NCBI GenBank assembly: GCA_037178975.1
Contig: JASJZH010000004.1
Span: 5,332,001-5,396,000, forward strand
Length of the DNA: 64,000 nt
Source of the DNA: Oscheius tipulae
Lineage: Eukaryota > Nematoda > Chromadorea > Rhabditida > Rhabditidae
Direction of reading: 5' to 3'
Made by a program: the position numbers and the translations under genes. Numbering within the stretch: the first letter of the stretch is position 1; each line of letters starts with the position of its first letter. The notes under the pieces were generated by a model. It searched no databases. It was not told the origin of the DNA and saw only the letters and a list, made by a program, of their open reading frames with translations. This document shows, in pieces, positions 43,746-54,277 of this stretch.

Positions 43746-45715
43746 TCATGACGAGTTGGAGGTCTTGGAACCCAGCTCGTTGTGAGGAGAGGGAGCGGAG
43801 GGACTCCTGGGCGGGAAACGAAGAAGTCCAGGCTGGGTCCTCTTCTCGCGGTACTGCTCGATGCAGTTCTTCATAAACTTCCACAGATTGTCCATGTCTG
43901 TTTTGTTGACTCTTTCGTAGCTGACAGAGGCTCGAATGATCCCCTGACCATGAACCTTCGTGTAGGTGATCCACACTTCACCCGTCTCGTTCATCAAAGT
44001 ATGAAGACATTCCGAATGGTAGTTGATATCTTCTTCCGACATGCCGGTTTCGACATATTGGAAGGAGAAGATGGCCGGTTTCAGCTGACCAAACATGCGC
44101 ACATTTGGATGGTCGAGCATCAGTTTGTACAGATACTCAGCCATAGCAACCTTGTTCTTGATGAACCTGCGCAGTCCTTCAATTCCCATCGATCTGAGTA
44201 CGAAGAGCGGTTTCAAGGCTTTTTGTCTCCTCGTATCATGCATGATCAGCTCTGTCACGTCGTCTCCCAGTCGCTTCTCCTTCATTTCCAGACGATTACC
44301 AAAGGTGTTGCGGAAAGCGAGCAAGTCACGCGTCCAGAGCATCGACATTCCATTCGAATGAAGAAGAACCTTGTGGGGGTTGATATCGATCGAATCGACC
44401 AGTTCGATTCCCTTCTGCGAGTCGCGGAAAGACGGCTCGACCCAGATACTGCCGGCGAAAGCACTGTCCACATGAATCCACATTCCGTACTTTTTGGCCA
44501 CAGGCCCGATCTCGGGCAAAGTGTCGAAAGAACAGCTGGAAGTACTGCCGAGAATGACGTGTCTAAAAGAATGAATGAAAACCAATTAAAAAGATCGATA
44601 CAGCATGCAAGGAATCAGTCCACGAGCCAGATCTTCCTGAATAGCCTTTTCGAGAATTTCTCCAGTTACAGCATAGTCCTTATTCCGATCGCCCTTGAGC
44701 ATTCTCATCCTGACCGTAGCCATTCGACATCCCTTCTCGATACTGCTATGAGCCTCTGTGCTCGCATAGACGACCAGTTTTCCGGCGATCTCGTGATGTT
44801 TTTCCACATTGCCTCGAATAACCGGGTCGTCGTGGAAGTGCTTCTTCGTGTTGAGTTCCTTCTTTAGCATCTCGTCAATCTTTCTCGTCCTGGCCGTCGT
44901 CACAGCGAAAAAGATGGCCTCCGAGGCCGATTCGCACATTATTCCACCGCCAGTACTCGTCTCCGTGTTTCCGTGGAACATCATTTCTTCCGGCAGATTG
45001 AGAGCCCGACCTAGCCAGTTGCTCATCGAGACTTCGAGTTCAGCCAGAGAGGGACAGCTGGCCCAGTCGATCGTAGGAATACTGAGGCAACTGATGAGCA
45101 TTTCGGCCATTGTGTCAATCGAGGAGCGTCCGCAGGGGAAGTAGGCCATGAAGAAGGGATGCTGCCAATGAGTGATGCCAGGCCAGACGAGAGTTTTGTA
45201 GTCCTTCCAGACGGCTTCCAGCGAGCAAGGATCTTCCGGCGGATGACTCGGCAAGGCGTTGTACAGGAACCCAGGAACCACATCTGAACAGTTGTGTTTG
45301 GTAAGTAGACAAAAAGAAACGTACTGGGACTAACTTTGTACTGTTCGGGATGAGAGCTGTATGATTCGAGGAAGGGGGAGAGCTGTTTGATGAGGACAGA
45401 CAAGTCGACACCTTGGTAGAGATCCATCTTCATCTCATTCACAGTCGTCGGAATCTCTTCAATCTTCTTTACTTCCGATGCGTGGCTCGATCTCTCCGAC
45501 TTTCTCGACGTTTCCGGCGACTTCCTCGAGCTCTTCTTCGACTTTTTGCTGCTCTTCGCTTCTTTCTTCCTGACCAGACCACGATCCTTTTCCTGTTGCT
45601 CCAGAGTCTTCAAGACGATCAGAATCTTCTTGTTGATTACGTGAGTGACAAAGGCGATAGCCACCATCAATAGAACCCCTCCAGAAAGAATGAGTGGACT
45701 GGCGATGTCGGACAT
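43746..45715 (-). CDS. AADC-family PLP decarboxylase with N-terminal membrane anchor (HDL-like)
   Basis: MSDIASPLILSGGVLLMVAI begins a hydrophobic segment (about residues 6-28), then a Lys/Ser/Arg/Glu-rich linker (residues 40-80). The catalytic domain has WQHPFFMAYFPCGRSSIDTM, DWASCPSLAELEVSMSNWLG, GGGIMCESASEAIFFAVTTA, the Asp of WIHVDSAFAGS, and the PLP Lys in DINPHKVLLHSNG (family: NAHKW). RQKALKPLFVLR matches the mobile catalytic loop region. Two introns are present, the second joined through donor CCCA-GTACGT. Worm HDL proteins and TDC/BAS decarboxylases are the relatives; the amino-acid substrate cannot be deduced. The membrane anchor is unusual for this cytosolic family. Confidence 0.88.
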
Positions 45716-47075
45716 CTTGTGGCAGACAGCAGCTCGGAGGAGAGCACTTGGCTTCAATGACTACTGCTGGGAGGAATTGTAATTGTCTCGGTAGAAACAA
45801 TACTTTTTATAGAACCTTCTTCACTTTGAGATGTTGTAATTGTTAACCCAATAAAAGCGACTAAAAGTCAACTATTTTATTGGTGTGGTGTTTATTACAA
45901 CGAGGAAAACTCAAGACTCGACTCCTGTGGTACCTGAAAGTCTCACTTCATTCCGAGTTCATAGTCACGTATATTTTATGCAGAAACGGAAGACTTGAAG
46001 CCATGTAGAAGCGTCACACTCGGGTCTTCGGAGTACTTGGCGACGATAAAATCTTGCAGATATTTTAAAAATTTCACACTGCCTGAAAGGAGATTGCTTC
46101 AGCTGCTGGAGCTAAACAGTACCAGATTTGAGGGAAAGTGTAACATTCCTCCGAGGTAAGACTTGAAAGGTTTCCACTGTAGGTCAGAGTTCTGAACTCC
46201 AGAATTAGGCAAGGTAGTGGTCAATTTACATATCAAGAAGGCGTACCAGAAAACAGGTCTTATTGTGACCACATCCGAAAAAAGTCAAATGGGTTTTCCT
46301 AGACTCTACAATAGTTGTGTAAATGGGATTAAAACCCACTGGACATTTGAAGCGGGGCAAATCCGATTTGAGCGAGAAGTTTTGATCTGCCGAACATGTG
46401 AGACGAACCCAAAGAATGTTAGCTTCCAGATTCGGAAAAATTTATGATCGCCCAGGCTCGAATCCTTTTGTAGGTCCCTTCAAAATTCTCGGTGCCATCC
46501 AATGTAAACGTATCTGATTAGGGGCATACGAAATGCATAAGCGGCTTATAGTATTCACCTATCTTTTGCCTGCTTATTCTTTGGATTGGTCTCTTCCAGA
46601 ACGTTCTCTTTAGATATCTTGTCACACGTGCGTTAATGGGACAATTGAAGAGGGAGCTATGACGCAGAAAGTGAATCAAATGAGCTGTAAAACTGATTAG
46701 AAGTACGTCATGGAACCCGGAAAACACAGTTCTTTTGAAAGAGCGCGAATGGACTTTCTACTACAGAAACTAGAACTGTTGATCTTGAGACCTGAGATCA
46801 AGAAGTTACAAAAAAGTAAACATCTGTCTTCACATCATGCTGTAAAAACATAATTTATCAATGTGTTTTGATATCTGAATGCCACTCGGATAATCAAGAA
46901 CTTTGAAACAATTGCCATCGTAACAGAATTAGCCGCCACCACTCCTTTCTGACTCTTGTTTGATGATTGCCGTCATGCAATTGAAGTGTCTTCATCCGAG
47001 TGGGAAGGCTGAATTGCGTGTTAAGTGAAGAAAAAACATTTGTCTCGTAAAGTATTCGCTCTGATTTTGCCAGCT
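45716..47075. other. Intergenic; weak minus-strand coding-like fragments
   Basis: On the minus strand about 45976-46240 reads WKPFKSYLGGMLHFPSNL and, in another phase, FLKYLQDFIVAKYSEDPS before a stop. The two pieces flank a plausible 39-nt GT..CAG intron, but the phases do not close. It could be a decayed gene; I cannot assign it. The rest shows nothing supportable. Confidence 0.3.
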
Positions 47076-48364
47076 ATGCATCTGTTTTACATTGAATCTA
47101 AAAACCCAGAACAACTAAACCTTTTGTTCCACATTGAGTTCGTCCTTCTTATCATGAACCTCGTCTTCTTTGTGTTTTACACATATCTGGGGATAAAAGT
47201 TCGCATCCATATCAATGTCAAGGTACTGTCTTTCGGATTCTTTATACTTTCTTAGATTATGGGAGTTTGTTGTTCTCTACACTATATGGTTTGTGTAGTG
47301 GTAAGATTGGCACTACTTTGTTACGAACTCAAAATATTTACATTTACCGGTGAGTCAAACGTGACTTGAGGATACAGCCGGATCCAGGGCAAAAAGAAGA
47401 CCATCTTTTCATCTTTTTGAGTTCGTGGTTCCGTGCTTATGTCTTGGCCGGAGTACTGATGATGTAACTTTTTTTCTGAGAAAAGTTGAAAACCAGAACC
47501 ACAGATCACCAGGAATAGCAATCGAAAGACAACTGGCAATGTATTATATCAAAGACTATGAACAGCATCCCCGAAAATGGATTTCGGGAGTTATTCTCGG
47601 ATTTGGAGTGGTCGTTACCGTCGTTGGATCCTATCTCTGGATAATCGACTGGCTCGCCTGGTATGTCCTTCCGACTCTTGCCGTATTTGTAATGTTTGTC
47701 GGCTTCCTGGTAAGCTGTCTTACATTCTCTAAAATTCTTTCAGATCTTCTTACAATCATATCTTTTGACGAAACGCATTTTTGAAGAGCTGGACAATCAC
47801 AGGGAGTATCAATCGAAACACGAGTACTCACTCAGTTTGAAATATCAGCTAGAAGAGAACTTGTGGTGCGAAAAGGTTTCTTGGTCTGGAACAACCAGGA
47901 ACCCTTATTTAGGTGATCAAAAACGGATTGATTACTCTGGTACTGGTAAACACCTCGACGGCTATTTGTTTCATTCCCGCCAAATCGCATTGGGTACGCG
48001 AGAATTATGGAGAAGAGTTTACTCAACTCTTCGACTGTCTCTACAATATTTTCATAGCGGCGTAAGTTATTTTTTCACTTATAACCCCAAAAAAACATTC
48101 AGAAACGTTCCAACACTGGGATTCGGGGCTATCTGGTACAACGACTACTTGCACAGTCTTCTCCGAACCATCCTGTGCGGAAGAAAAGTCCAGAAAGCGA
48201 CGGTGGATGAGGCTCATGTCTACTTTACAGAGCTGGAACAGCAATGGGGAGCGTCTCTCGAGAAGGGCAGAAAGCCGAAAATGAAAAAGAGGAGAAGACG
48301 GGAAGACAGACACGATCACATTTGGTTTTCATGTTTTCATAAGAAAATAAATTCGAACCCTTGA
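47076..48364 (+). CDS. Sre-type serpentine chemoreceptor
   Basis: MHLFYIESKNPEQLNLLFHI opens TM1, ending IKVRIHIN. TM3 leads to the Sre signature ERQLAMYYIKDYEQHPRKWI (family: ER.fA..yi.dYE). TM4 (GVVVTVVGSYLWIIDWLAWY) and TM5 follow, then HEYSLSLKYQLEENLW, TM6 (LITLVLVNTSTAICFIP) and TM7 with LGFGAIWYNDYLHSLL. It ends with a basic cytosolic tail. About six exons join in frame. The ATG at 47076 follows a TTTTGCCAG acceptor and aligns with the start of the downstream copy. It is predicted to be a chemosensory GPCR. Confidence 0.8.
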
Positions 48365-48442
48365 CATTGTTGTGAAGTGTGAGGGTCTGCGACACGAGAA
48401 TACCTGCAGCTCAATAACACGACCGGTTGACTGCTTGCCGCA

Positions 48443-49326
48443 ATGTTCTCGCCCCAGATGAACCTCTTCTATTTTGAGCTCGAGAATCCAACTCAACTCG
48501 AGTTCTGGTTCAAACTAGAAGGAGTTCTTCTCTTTCTCAGCTACTTTCTTTTCGTCTTCTTCACCTACTTGGGGATCAATGTACGGATTCATATCAATAT
48601 ATTATCTCTGTTTGAGGTATCTTTGTTTGATCAAAAGACTCGCAGGCAGCCTTTTTCTTAGCAGGAAGCGGAGCTTACATCTGGATATTCAATATTTGGC
48701 CGTGTATGTCCTCCCACTACTAGGGTTGATATCGACCGTTTTCGGGCTTTTGGTAAGTCTATGACTGCAGTCCTAACGTACCTTTACCGTCATTTCTAAA
48801 TTCTTTCCTGCTGACGGCTGTTAAATGAGTTGTACAATCGAAGAGGTGATTCAAAACACACCTACACTCTGAGTCTCAAATACCAACTTCAAGAAAACTT
48901 GTGGTGAGAGTAAGTGGGCAGAAAATGTTAAATGCCAATGTTCAGTTGATTAAAAACGATTTGATCATTCTGGCTCTTTTGAATATCACGATACTTATTT
49001 GCGTGATCCCGGCCAACTCTTCTTGGTTTCTAGAACGTTATGGACGTGGGTTCACACAACTTTGTGACTGTCTCTACAATTTATTCATAGCAGCGTATTC
49101 TTCTATCTAAATTTCACAAGCTGACTCATTTAGGAATGGCCCAACTCTTGGCTTTGGAACAATTTGGTACAACGACTACCTCAGAGATTTGTTGGGAAGT
49201 GTTCTCTGTGCTTCAGCCAGAGAGAACATCCAGATAGAAGAGGGCCAGGTTTATTTTATTCAACTCCAGCAGCAGTGGGAGAGTCCTTTCGAGAAAAAGA
49301 ATGGAAAGTCAAAGAGATCCCTTTAG
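48443..49326 (+). pseudogene. Decayed tandem copy of the Sre receptor
   Basis: It begins MFSPQMNLFYFELENPTQLE, parallel to the upstream gene, and ends with TLGFGTIWYNDYLRDLL. The TM2-TM4 region including the ER..DYE exon is missing: RIHIN runs directly to GSGAYIWIFN. There is a frame change between that segment and AVYVLPLLGL, another before ELYNRRGD, and a TGA after QLQENLW. These defects make it a pseudogene of a recent local duplication. Confidence 0.75.
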
Positions 49327-49444
49327 ATGCTCCGCTATGAAGTCTATCTTCCCCCGAACTCTTAATTTGGCAAATCAGAGCAGTGTCATCGAAAGACTAT
49401 CACCAAATTCGGCTCCTTTGACCGGCTCAGACCCAGAAGTCCTC

Positions 49445-49505
49445 TGATAAAAACCTGTTATCTTTCCCATCCTGAAAAGTACTATAAAGGGAAGAAAAAG
49501 ATAAG
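49445..49505. promoter_or_regulatory. GATA-site cluster and TATA box before the aspartic protease
   Basis: TGATAA (49445-49450), AGATAA on the minus strand (49458-49463) and AGATAAG (49499-49505) lie within 80 bp of the ATG, with TATAAA at 49483-49488. Clustered GATA sites are typical of ELT-2-driven intestinal digestive genes in worms. Confidence 0.5.
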
Positions 49506-49522
49506 AGTTGTTACCAGTCGAC

Positions 49523-50984
49523 ATGCTTCGTCAGGTCTCCCTTGCCGCTCTGCTGGCCGTATCGGCCTTGGCCTTCGTCGTTCCTAGCCAGAATGTTGCC
49601 AGGTTGGTTCAGAAATCTTTTTTAACAACAATGTTTAAGAGTCACTCTTGGAGTGAACAAGCTAACCCGCGAAGGTATCAACTTTGCCCACAGTGCCCAC
49701 AAGTTGGCTGTCAAGTACGGAGGAGTCGTGACCTCGAATGCTGACACCTACAACGAGCCTCTGATTGACTACCAGGATGCCCAATACTACGGAATTGGTC
49801 AGCTCGGAACTCCTGCCCAGTCCTTCAAGCTTCTTTTCGATACCGGATCCTCCAACCTCTGGGTTCCTGACGTTAATTGCAAGGCAACCAACTTGGCTTG
49901 CAAGGCTCACAACAAATGGGACTGCTCCAAGTCCTCGACCTGCACCCACACCAACCAGGCCTTTGTCATCCAGTATGGAACCGGATCCATGAAGGGAACC
50001 ACCTACCAGGACATCTTCTGTGTGAGTTATTCTCGTTCAGATGAGTAGAAAAACATCTTTTCAGTTCGGAAACGACCACAAGCAGCAGTTCTGCACCAAC
50101 AAGAACCAAGGATTTGCCGGAGCTCTCACCGAGCCGGGAATCACTTTTGTAGCTGCTCAATTCGACGGTATCCTCGGAATGGCCTTCGACTCCATCTCCG
50201 TGAGTTTATCTCGGTAACGAATGTATACCAAGGCAATTTTCAGGTTGACAACCTTCCTCAGCCCATGGACCAGATCTTCGCCAACCCCGCCTGCGGCTCT
50301 AAGCTCTTTGCTTTCTGGATGAACCGTGATCTGTGAGTCCTTTCTTTTTTATTGCGTATTTGGGCCTAGGAACAACAACGCAGCTGGTGGTGAGATGACT
50401 CTCTGTGGAACCGATTCTGCTCACTTCAACGTGAGTTTAGCCCACAGACACGAGGTATACAAACGGTTCAGGGACCCATCACCTTCGCTCCCCTGAAGTC
50501 GAAGGACTACTGGCGCATCAGCCTCTCTGCTGTCTCCGTCACTGGAACCCAGGTCACTGGAACTACTGACGCTATTGTTGATACTGGTACTTCCCTCCTC
50601 GCTGGACCCACTGACGAGATCAAGAAGATCCAGAAGCTCATCGGAGCTATCCCAATCGGTTTGCAAGTCAGTTACGTTGACTGAAACGCAACTTTAGGAA
50701 ACGGAGAGTATGAGGTCGCCTGTAACCGCGTGTCCAAGCTTCCCCCCGTCACATTCAACATCGCTGGAACAAACTACGTCCTCCAGGGATCTGATTACAT
50801 TCTACAGATTGCCCAGAATGGACAGACTACCTGCCTATCTGGCTTTATTGGTCTGGATATTCCTCCCCCAGCTGGTCCTCTGTGGATCCTTGGAGATGTC
50901 TTTATTGGACGTTTTTATTCCGTCTTCGATTTTGGAAACTCGAGGGTCGGATTCGCTAATGCTACTTATATTCCCACTCTTTAA
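49523..50984 (+). CDS. Aspartic protease, cathepsin D/pepsin type (ASP family)
   Basis: A signal peptide ([18 protein letters not shown]) precedes a propeptide with [18 protein letters not shown]. The mature enzyme carries both catalytic triads: [17 protein letters not shown] and [16 protein letters not shown], the flap region [15 protein letters not shown] and the C-terminal [20 protein letters not shown]. Six short introns are present. It is closest in layout to the intestinal ASP proteases of worms (A1 family, about 390-400 residues) and is probably secreted into the gut lumen or lysosome-like granules. Confidence 0.95.
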
Positions 50985-51360
50985 ATGCAGAATAAAAACT
51001 TGTATTTTCACTCTAATACACGAGGAAAAGGCTCGTCTCGAGTTACTGAGTTCATTACCAACTCAGTGGCGGACTACGTAACTAAAAGTTGTGATTCAGT
51101 CATCGAACCAATGTAGAAAACTGGTATACATCTTTGCTTCCATTCTCAAAGAATTTTTTTCAAGAAATCTAGTGCGGACAAAAGATTCTTATCAGTTGAG
51201 AGAAACCGCAACAAAGAAGAAAAGTACGTGGATCAGGACTGATAAAACAAGGGTAAAATCGCGAGAGATGACACAAAGAGATGTGATGAAACCAAACAAA
51301 AGAATCGTTAACAGCTGCCGAGAATAGAGGAAAATTAGTTGAATTCAAGGTATAGTTATC

Positions 51361-51635
51361 TACCAACCGTCTACGAGAGCTTCACCGTCCTTTGCATTGG
51401 CAGCTGCGCCGCTTCGTAGTATCAAAAGGCGTGGCTTCATTGGGACAAAAACATAGTTGCACATCCAAAGTTGATTTTCCACCTAATTTAGGCAATAACT
51501 TTCTGAACAACAAAACTTCTGGACAACATATTTGACTCGCCTCTGTTTCATGGACTCGGACAGACAAACAAACAAGCAGACACAATCCGCCACGGAAGCC
51601 ATCGAGCTTTAGATAGTAGAGATCTTCCCACCGAG
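51361..51635 (+). repeat. Interspersed repeat, copy A (inverted relative to copy B)
   Basis: It begins ACCGTCTACGAGAGCTTCAC and contains CTGCGCCGCTTCGTAGTA, GGCTTCATTGGGACAAAA, CAACAAAACTTCTGGACAAC and CTCTGTTTCATGGACTCGGA, ending CTTTAGATAGTAGAGAT. The reverse complement of 53900-54140 carries the same blocks in the same order. It directly abuts the helicase relic at 51636. Confidence 0.7.
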
Positions 51636-51833
51636 TGTTCAAGGCGCGCCCAACTCTACGTCGCTCTGTCGCGAGTCAAATCTACTGACGGATTTAAATA
51701 CTCATTGATGGAGGAAGGACCAAGATTTCTGATGTCGTGGAGCGCCGTGTCGTCTAGAAGACGCCGTTTTCCAAGAAATGATTGTGGATCATTGTGTAGA
51801 TTGTTTTGCTAATAAATTCAGTGAGCCACAAAC
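51636..51833 (+). mobile_element. Helitron (Pif1-type) helicase C-terminal relic
   Basis: One frame reads TECSRRAQLYVALSRVKSTD before GFK and then decays to a stop. QLYVALSRV is the conserved C-terminal motif of Pif1-like helicases in Helitron rolling-circle transposons (FSHGQLYVALSRV). No upstream helicase motifs remain, so it is a 3' fragment. Confidence 0.6.
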
Positions 51834-52216
51834 TTATCACAGATAAACACAGAGACTAAAACAATGGGTGGTACCGTCGCCAGACGGCGGAGCCGGCTGG
51901 TTAGCCTTGGAGGAAGGAGCAAGGTGATTACACTTTATATGCACAACGTAGGGCAGGTGTTAGTAGAGCAGTATCGTCGCATAACGAGAAAATAGCCTCA
52001 CTCCCAGAGACATTATCTCCCTCTGCTATCAAAAGATCTCTACCTTTCTGAAATCGTAAGTTGTTTATTTTCCAACTGGGAAATACTGAATGTTATATAA
52101 AAACAGTTTCACGGACATTTCCAGCAAATTGCAATTGAGTATTTCTCCGCAGTAATAGTCTCTCGATAGACGAGCTCTTAACGAGATCAGTTCTCTTTCC
52201 ACGCCTGATTGGAGGC

Positions 52217-53522
52217 ATGTTCCCTCCGTTGCAGATCCTTCTTCTCGCCTTTACGTGTATTTCAATGGCACTATATCTCATTATCATAGCCATCATTCTA
52301 CGATACAAAAACAGTATAAAAATGCTGAAGAACTCATTTTTCAAACTGGTCTTGAGCTATGTAAGCGTTTTTCCAAATTTTTAAAAATGAAGTACAGTTC
52401 GTCGCCGATCTGCTCTATTTCCTAGAGTTCAGTCTGTTTATGCGTTGTCGCAAATATGGTGTTTTCAACTCTCTGCTTAATCCCAACTCGACGCTATTTC
52501 AAATTCTACCTCTTTTCTCCAACTCTTTTCACTACTACATGAAGATCTGCATATATCTTGGACAGATTTTGTTCGCCTGTAATCGACTGTCTTCGGCCAT
52601 CTTTCTCATGAACTATGAAAAGGTTTGGAGGGAACGGGGAAAGATCAGAACATGTTCAGTATTGGAACTGGCAAATAATTTGGTTCTTTCGAGCAGTACA
52701 GTTCATCTTACCTCTGTTCTTTGTCATTCCTGTCTCCCCCGTTGTCAACGGAATCTTCGGAACCGTGTTCCGTGCTTACTACTTATTTAGTGATGATAAA
52801 CAAATGCTCAGACTCACCACGGATGAGCTATCCACAGCTGTAGGTTCTTCTAAAAGAAAAAGATCTTTTGTTACCCATGAGAAAACCCATTTGAGGTCAA
52901 CTACCTGATGACTAATCGAAATCGCGATTATTACATTAGGCTCGTGCGAAGGCTGAAATGGTAGTTTTCAAATTAGCGTCTTTAGCTCATCGCCTATATT
53001 GACTGTTCTTTCTGTGCTACAGTTACGATGATATGTCTGATAATGTATACCCTAACTCTAGTCACTCTTCGAAGTCATCAACGGAACAAGAGAGTTGTTC
53101 TTCGCAAATAATCGGATAATCATGATCTTCAGAAGTCTATGTCGGGTACAGAACTGCGTCTCCTTGCCTCTTCAATGCTCACTTTTCTAATACTAGCCTT
53201 CAACTGTGTAGTTCAGGTCATGATGATTCTCGCGAGCAACATGGGTATCAAAAGTATTCTATTCGTAAATGACTTGTCGTGAGTTCTCATAAATTAACAA
53301 TTGGCCGTTTGCAATTGCAGATATCCGGTCAATGATCTTATGTACTCGTGCCAGCCATGGGCGCTTTTGCTAACATCGTCGGTTATTAGACAGAGACTGT
53401 GGGGACTTGTTGCCAGGAGAGAGCCCACGTCTGTAGAAATACATTCAGTATTATCAAGTGTATTTCAGACAAACATCGTCGATCAACAGGTCCGTCGTTG
53501 TCAGATAGACTACATCGCATAA
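52217..53522 (+). CDS. Srg/Srv-like seven-transmembrane chemoreceptor
   Basis: TM1 is MFPPLQILLLAFTCISMALY, TM2 is FKLVLSY-FVADLLYFLEFS, TM3 ends with LFACNRLSSAIFLMNYEK (the NR motif of Srg-superfamily receptors), TM4-5 is AVQFILPLFFVIPVSP and the gene ends with TM7 YPVNDLMYSCQPWALLLTSS. Introns at about 52361-52396 and 52623-52660 join cleanly. The join around 52840-53040 (before TMICLIMYTLTLVTLRSH) does not close in phase by eye, so the gene may be slightly damaged or use an unseen exon. It lies between the inverted repeat copies. Confidence 0.65.
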
Positions 53523-53559
53523 CATTTTGATCTTCTTTCCTTATCTTAAACCCGAACCA

Positions 53560-53770
53560 GCCGTCTACGACGGCTTCGCCGCCCCTTAGTATTGACTTAG
53601 CATTTACAACAGGCGACTTCGCCGCTTCTCCAAGTTCCCAAGTTTCCCCCCAAAGCTGACTTGTCAACTTAGTTCTTGACATGCCATGACTTGCCAGCTT
53701 TTTTCTCGTGGTGACGCACGGACGGACAGACAGACGGACACCATTGCACTTTAGTAGTAGAGAGATTACC
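53560..53770 (+). repeat. Interspersed repeat, third local copy
   Basis: It starts with the palindrome AGCCGTCTACGACGGCT (7-bp arms), contains GGCGACTTCGCCGCTTCT and GACGCACGGACGGACAGACA, and ends CTTTAGTAGTAGAGAG. The start and end match copy A. The terminal hairpin and the conserved end are compatible with a nonautonomous Helitron-like element. Confidence 0.55.
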
Positions 53771-53899
53771 ATTTTGAATTAGTCGCCAAGTATTCCTCAA
53801 GAGAGCACTTTTGAATTGTCAAAGCAAGTTTGCTTTAGCGCGCGATTGGTCAAAACTTGTCGACTCTAACTCGTTCCCTTGAAAGCCATTTGCTCGCCT

Positions 53900-54140
53900 G
53901 TTGCTCCCTTGTGCTGTCGGTAGTCGGACTGCGGTAGGATTCTTCGGAGTATCTAATGCGCGAGGCTTCTGTGGTAAACTATGTCTGTCTGTCCGGATCC
54001 ACGAAACAGAAGCGAGCCAATTTTGTTGTCCAGAAGTTTTGTTGTTCAGAAACAGTTATTGCCTGATTGGCTTCTGTCCTAATGATGCCACTGGAAGCTT
54101 TTTGTTACTACGAAGCGGCGCAGGCGCCAATACAACTAAA
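53900..54140 (-). repeat. Interspersed repeat, copy B (inverted)
   Basis: On the minus strand it shows GCCTGCGCCGCTTCGTAGTA, GTTTCTGAACAACAAAACTT, CTGGACAACAAAATTGGCTC and GGATCCGGACAGACAGACAT, collinear with copy A. The spurious reading frames of both copies encode the same LSVR.HETEASQ.CCPEVLLF string, which confirms homology. Confidence 0.7.
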
Positions 54141-54277
54141 GTCAAAGTCTTTTGATTCTGGAAGGAAGGATCAGTAGGTGTCAATCTATAGAGTGCTGAA
54201 CTTCAATCTGAGCCGAATTCTTCAACGCTAGAACAGAAGCAAGAAAGCACGCTATACAATCCAACAATAATGTATTT

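Noticed and set aside
43782-44867. 361-codon plus-strand frame
   Set aside because: It is the antisense shadow of the PLP decarboxylase.
46430-46460. tRNA-like T-arm (GGATTCGAGCC on the minus strand)
   Set aside because: No matching acceptor stem or D/anticodon arms could be folded around it.
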